A DNA stretch of 15,674 nt, taken from assembly GCA_002347475.1 (NCBI GenBank), contig DDXI01000085.1:1-15674 (forward strand), given 5' to 3'. The DNA is from Peptococcaceae bacterium UBA2264 (GTDB lineage: Bacteria > Bacillota > Desulfitobacteriia > Desulfitobacteriales > Desulfitobacteriaceae). A model generated the notes under the pieces. It ran no database searches, was not told where the DNA came from, and saw only the letters and a program-made list of their open reading frames with translations. Both the position numbers and the translations under genes were made by a program. Shown here in pieces: positions 14,381 through 15,674 of the stretch (its first letter is position 1; each line of letters begins with the position of its first letter).

Positions 14381-14903
14381 TTATATCCTTGGATTGGGTT
14401 CGGGTTTGGTAATCAGCGCTTTGCTCATGTTTGCCATGCAAATGAGCGGGATCGGACTGGCGCCAAGAAGTGAAAGTACTCAGATTGCCGGGCAGACGGC
14501 GTCTGTTCAGGAACAAAATAACGACCTGGTAACAAATACTGATGCCAACAGTGTTTCGGATGGTGTCTCAGGAACTGGGTCTGTTGCAGGTACCAGCCAA
14601 GATTCTGGTCAGTTATCACAGGTGCAGGACTCGGCAGATCAAAATAACCTGACGACGGATAATACAGTCCAAAGCAAGGAAGCTCAAGCTCAGAGTATTC
14701 GTTTTACTATCTCATATGGTTCCGATGCAGTGACTATTGCAGGCCAGTTAGAGAAAAAGGGATTGATCAACGATAAGCAGGAATTTTTGGAGGCATTGAA
14801 CAAACGTAATGCTGCCGGTAAACTGCAGACTGGGACGTTTACCTTACCGTTGGGGTTGTCTGTTAATGATTTGATCAGTATTTTGATTCAAAAGCCTGAT
14901 TAA
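14364..14903 (+). CDS. Membrane-anchored MltG/YceG-like N-terminal domain protein without catalytic domain
   Basis: The protein has 179 residues. A hydrophobic helix lies at about 8-27. A long disordered linker rich in Ser, Thr, Gln, Asp and Asn follows (about 34-110). The C-terminal domain is about 68 residues: RFTISYGSDAVTIAGQLEKK, then GLI...FLEAL...LQTGTFTLPLGLSVNDLISIL. This matches the LysM-like N-terminal module of the MltG (YceG) endolytic transglycosylase, which terminates glycan strands. The following YceG catalytic domain, normally about 200 residues with an active-site Glu, is absent: the gene stops cleanly and a hairpin follows 60 bases later. The start ATG at 14364 is 6 bases after AAGGAGG (14351-14357); the ATG at 14358 is too close. 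It may bind peptidoglycan or regulate a full MltG; this is inference. Confidence 0.75.
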   Translation: MKISRDYILGLGSGLVISALLMFAMQMSGIGLAPRSESTQIAGQTASVQEQNNDLVTNTDANSVSDGVSGTGSVAGTSQDSGQLSQVQDSADQNNLTTDNTVQSKEAQAQSIRFTISYGSDAVTIAGQLEKKGLINDKQEFLEALNKRNAAGKLQTGTFTLPLGLSVNDLISILIQKPD

Positions 14904-14963
14904 GTTGGCTGTAAGGTAGTAAATATGCCATATCAGGAAGAGCGCATAGCACCTGATGAAAGC

Positions 14964-15005
14964 AAGGGGGCTGTTCAGAAACCAGAGTTTCTGAACAGCC
15001 CCCTT
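14964..15005. terminator. 19-bp perfect hairpin between convergent genes
   Basis: AAGGGGGCTGTTCAGAAAC (14964-14982) pairs without mismatch with 14987-15005 over the loop CAGA. It lies between the convergent MltG-like gene and the minus-strand zinc-ribbon gene, and probably terminates both. Neither side has a long U-run, only CTT-type tails. GGGGGCTGTTC-type hairpins recur as terminators in related clostridia, as far as I recall. Confidence 0.75.
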
Positions 15006-15023
15006 GGAAGCTCAGGAAAATTA

Positions 15024-15302
15024 TTATCCTGATATAGGTATGCGACTATTGGTTACACCGCAGATCAGACATTTTTCTTTTTCAAATCCTTGTTCGGTAC
15101 ATATATTGGGAAGATCCTGGACACATCCGAAATTACCGCATACTGTACATCTGTAGGTGTGTTTCCGGCAGGGCTGGCCATCTATTTCCCCGGGACATTC
15201 TACAATATAGGCCAATTCTTCTTCCGACATGTCGGCATGACGCTTGCGATTCAGACGGCCGCTGCCCAACCAGTATTTGCTCTTGAAAAATCTTCTAGAC
15301 AT
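15024..15302 (-). CDS. Small eight-cysteine zinc-ribbon-like protein
   Basis: The protein has 92 residues. The N-terminus is basic (MSRRFFKSKYWLGSGRLNRK). The middle and C-terminus carry eight cysteines: C36, C45, C52, C55, C60, C68, C78 and C81. The C52-x2-C55 and C78-x2-C81 pairs look like zinc knuckles, so one or two structural zinc ions are likely. I do not recognise a family or function. The ATG (first base 15302) is preceded by AGGAG (complement of 15311-15315) with 8 bases spacing; a longer frame from 15320 would put the ribosome binding site inside the gene. It follows the membrane-protein gene on the same strand after 52 bases, so co-transcription is possible. Cysteine-rich small proteins can also be redox-active or nucleic-acid-binding. 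Confidence 0.75.
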   Translation of the reverse strand: MSRRFFKSKYWLGSGRLNRKRHADMSEEELAYIVECPGEIDGQPCRKHTYRCTVCGNFGCVQDLPNICTEQGFEKEKCLICGVTNSRIPISG

Positions 15303-15354
15303 TAAAACCACTCCTCTCATATTTAAAGAATGAGTTTTATTAGCCTAATTATAT

Positions 15355-15674
15355 TTATTCTACTGGTTCTGGTAAGGGTTCTGGCATGGGTTCTGCTTGT
15401 CCAGGAGCAGAGGGCTGTTCTTTCCGCCAGCGGTAATAAGTCAGGATAAATACACCCAAGGCCAGACAGGCTATAATCAAATTAATGAAGAAACCGAATG
15501 TTGGTATCTTGCCCAGGAGGATCAGGATTGCGTAAGCGACAATAAAGGCAATCACAAAAGGCCAGCGGCCCTCTTGCTTGAAAATATTGGCTATGAAGCG
15601 GCCCAGAACATCACCTATTATTATCTTGGCTGTACCCAATATGACAATATAGACTAACAGCAAAATAAGCGCCA
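15355..15674 (-). CDS. Polytopic membrane protein, C-terminal part (5' end outside window)
   Basis: On the minus strand the frame is open to the window edge (..ALILLLVYIVIL), so the TTG at 15663 is probably internal and the start is outside. About 106 residues are visible with three or four hydrophobic helices: one at the start (VYIVILGTAKIII), one around FVIAFIVAYAILILL, and one around FFINLIIACLALGVFIL. A basic patch (YYRWRKE) and a Pro/Glu-rich tail ending PLPEPVE follow. The KIPTFGFFINLI loop and short glycine-bearing helices resemble the C-terminal membrane part of some polymer-forming (bactofilin-associated) Clostridia proteins, but this is uncertain. The tail is likely cytoplasmic. Confidence 0.65.
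   Translation of the reverse strand, partial: ALILLLVYIVILGTAKIIIGDVLGRFIANIFKQEGRWPFVIAFIVAYAILILLGKIPTFGFFINLIIACLALGVFILTYYRWRKEQPSAPGQAEPMPEPLPEPVE

Overview
The window reads as chromosomal DNA from an anaerobic Firmicute, most likely class Clostridia and perhaps a Peptococcaceae/Desulfitobacterium-Dehalobacter-like lineage. The basis is indirect: AGGAGG-type ribosome binding sites, TTG as well as ATG starts, moderate GC, a GltX gene followed by tRNAs, a ferredoxin-nitroreductase fusion, HI0933- and COG2509-type flavoproteins, a DUF4153 membrane protein and a PurF homologue with a conserved Fe-S ligand set. No phage, plasmid, IS or CRISPR signature is visible. The genus is inference.

Layout. 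(1) 3-1466: the 3' part of a secreted or surface PHP-type metallo-phosphoesterase with a 36-nt tandem-repeat linker and a C-terminal beta-sandwich, ended by a good terminator. (2) 1690-3561: a GC-richer DUF4153 polytopic membrane protein, ended by a 14-bp hairpin. A previously uncalled 38-codon gene (3672-3788, minus) with a near-perfect Shine-Dalgarno converges on that hairpin. (3) 4056-5135 and 5266-6666: a PfkB-family kinase followed by a PurF-like phosphoribosyltransferase. The glutaminase half of the PurF-like protein has lost its catalytic Cys and other site residues, while the PRPP loop and four putative Fe-S cysteines remain. (4) 6667-6979: a non-coding stretch with several consecutive stem-loops. 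(5) 6980-8077 DUF2974 (Mbeg1-like) alpha/beta hydrolase, then gltX (8156-9646), tRNA-Gln(CTG) and tRNA-Glu(CTC). (6) 10108-13908: a ferredoxin/nitroreductase fusion, an HI0933/BaiN-type flavoprotein and a COG2509 FAD-dependent dehydrogenase; an internal terminator separates the first from the other two. (7) 14060-14903: two overlapping genes, a membrane-anchored helix-turn-helix protein and a membrane-anchored MltG/YceG-like N-terminal domain with no catalytic domain. (8) On the minus strand, an eight-cysteine zinc-ribbon-like protein and the end of a polytopic membrane protein, separated from (7) by a 19-bp perfect hairpin.

How the genes fit together. Most are housekeeping or redox genes. 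The GltX-tRNA-Gln-tRNA-Glu cluster places the glutamyl-tRNA synthetase next to its cognate tRNA and, in organisms with the indirect GatCAB route, next to its misacylation substrate tRNA-Gln. The strongest candidate for undescribed biology is the PfkB kinase with the glutaminase-dead PurF paralogue. Next come the 38-residue peptide gene, the structured intergenic RNA candidate, and the HTH/MltG-like membrane pair. All functional proposals for these are inference from sequence motifs and gene order only.
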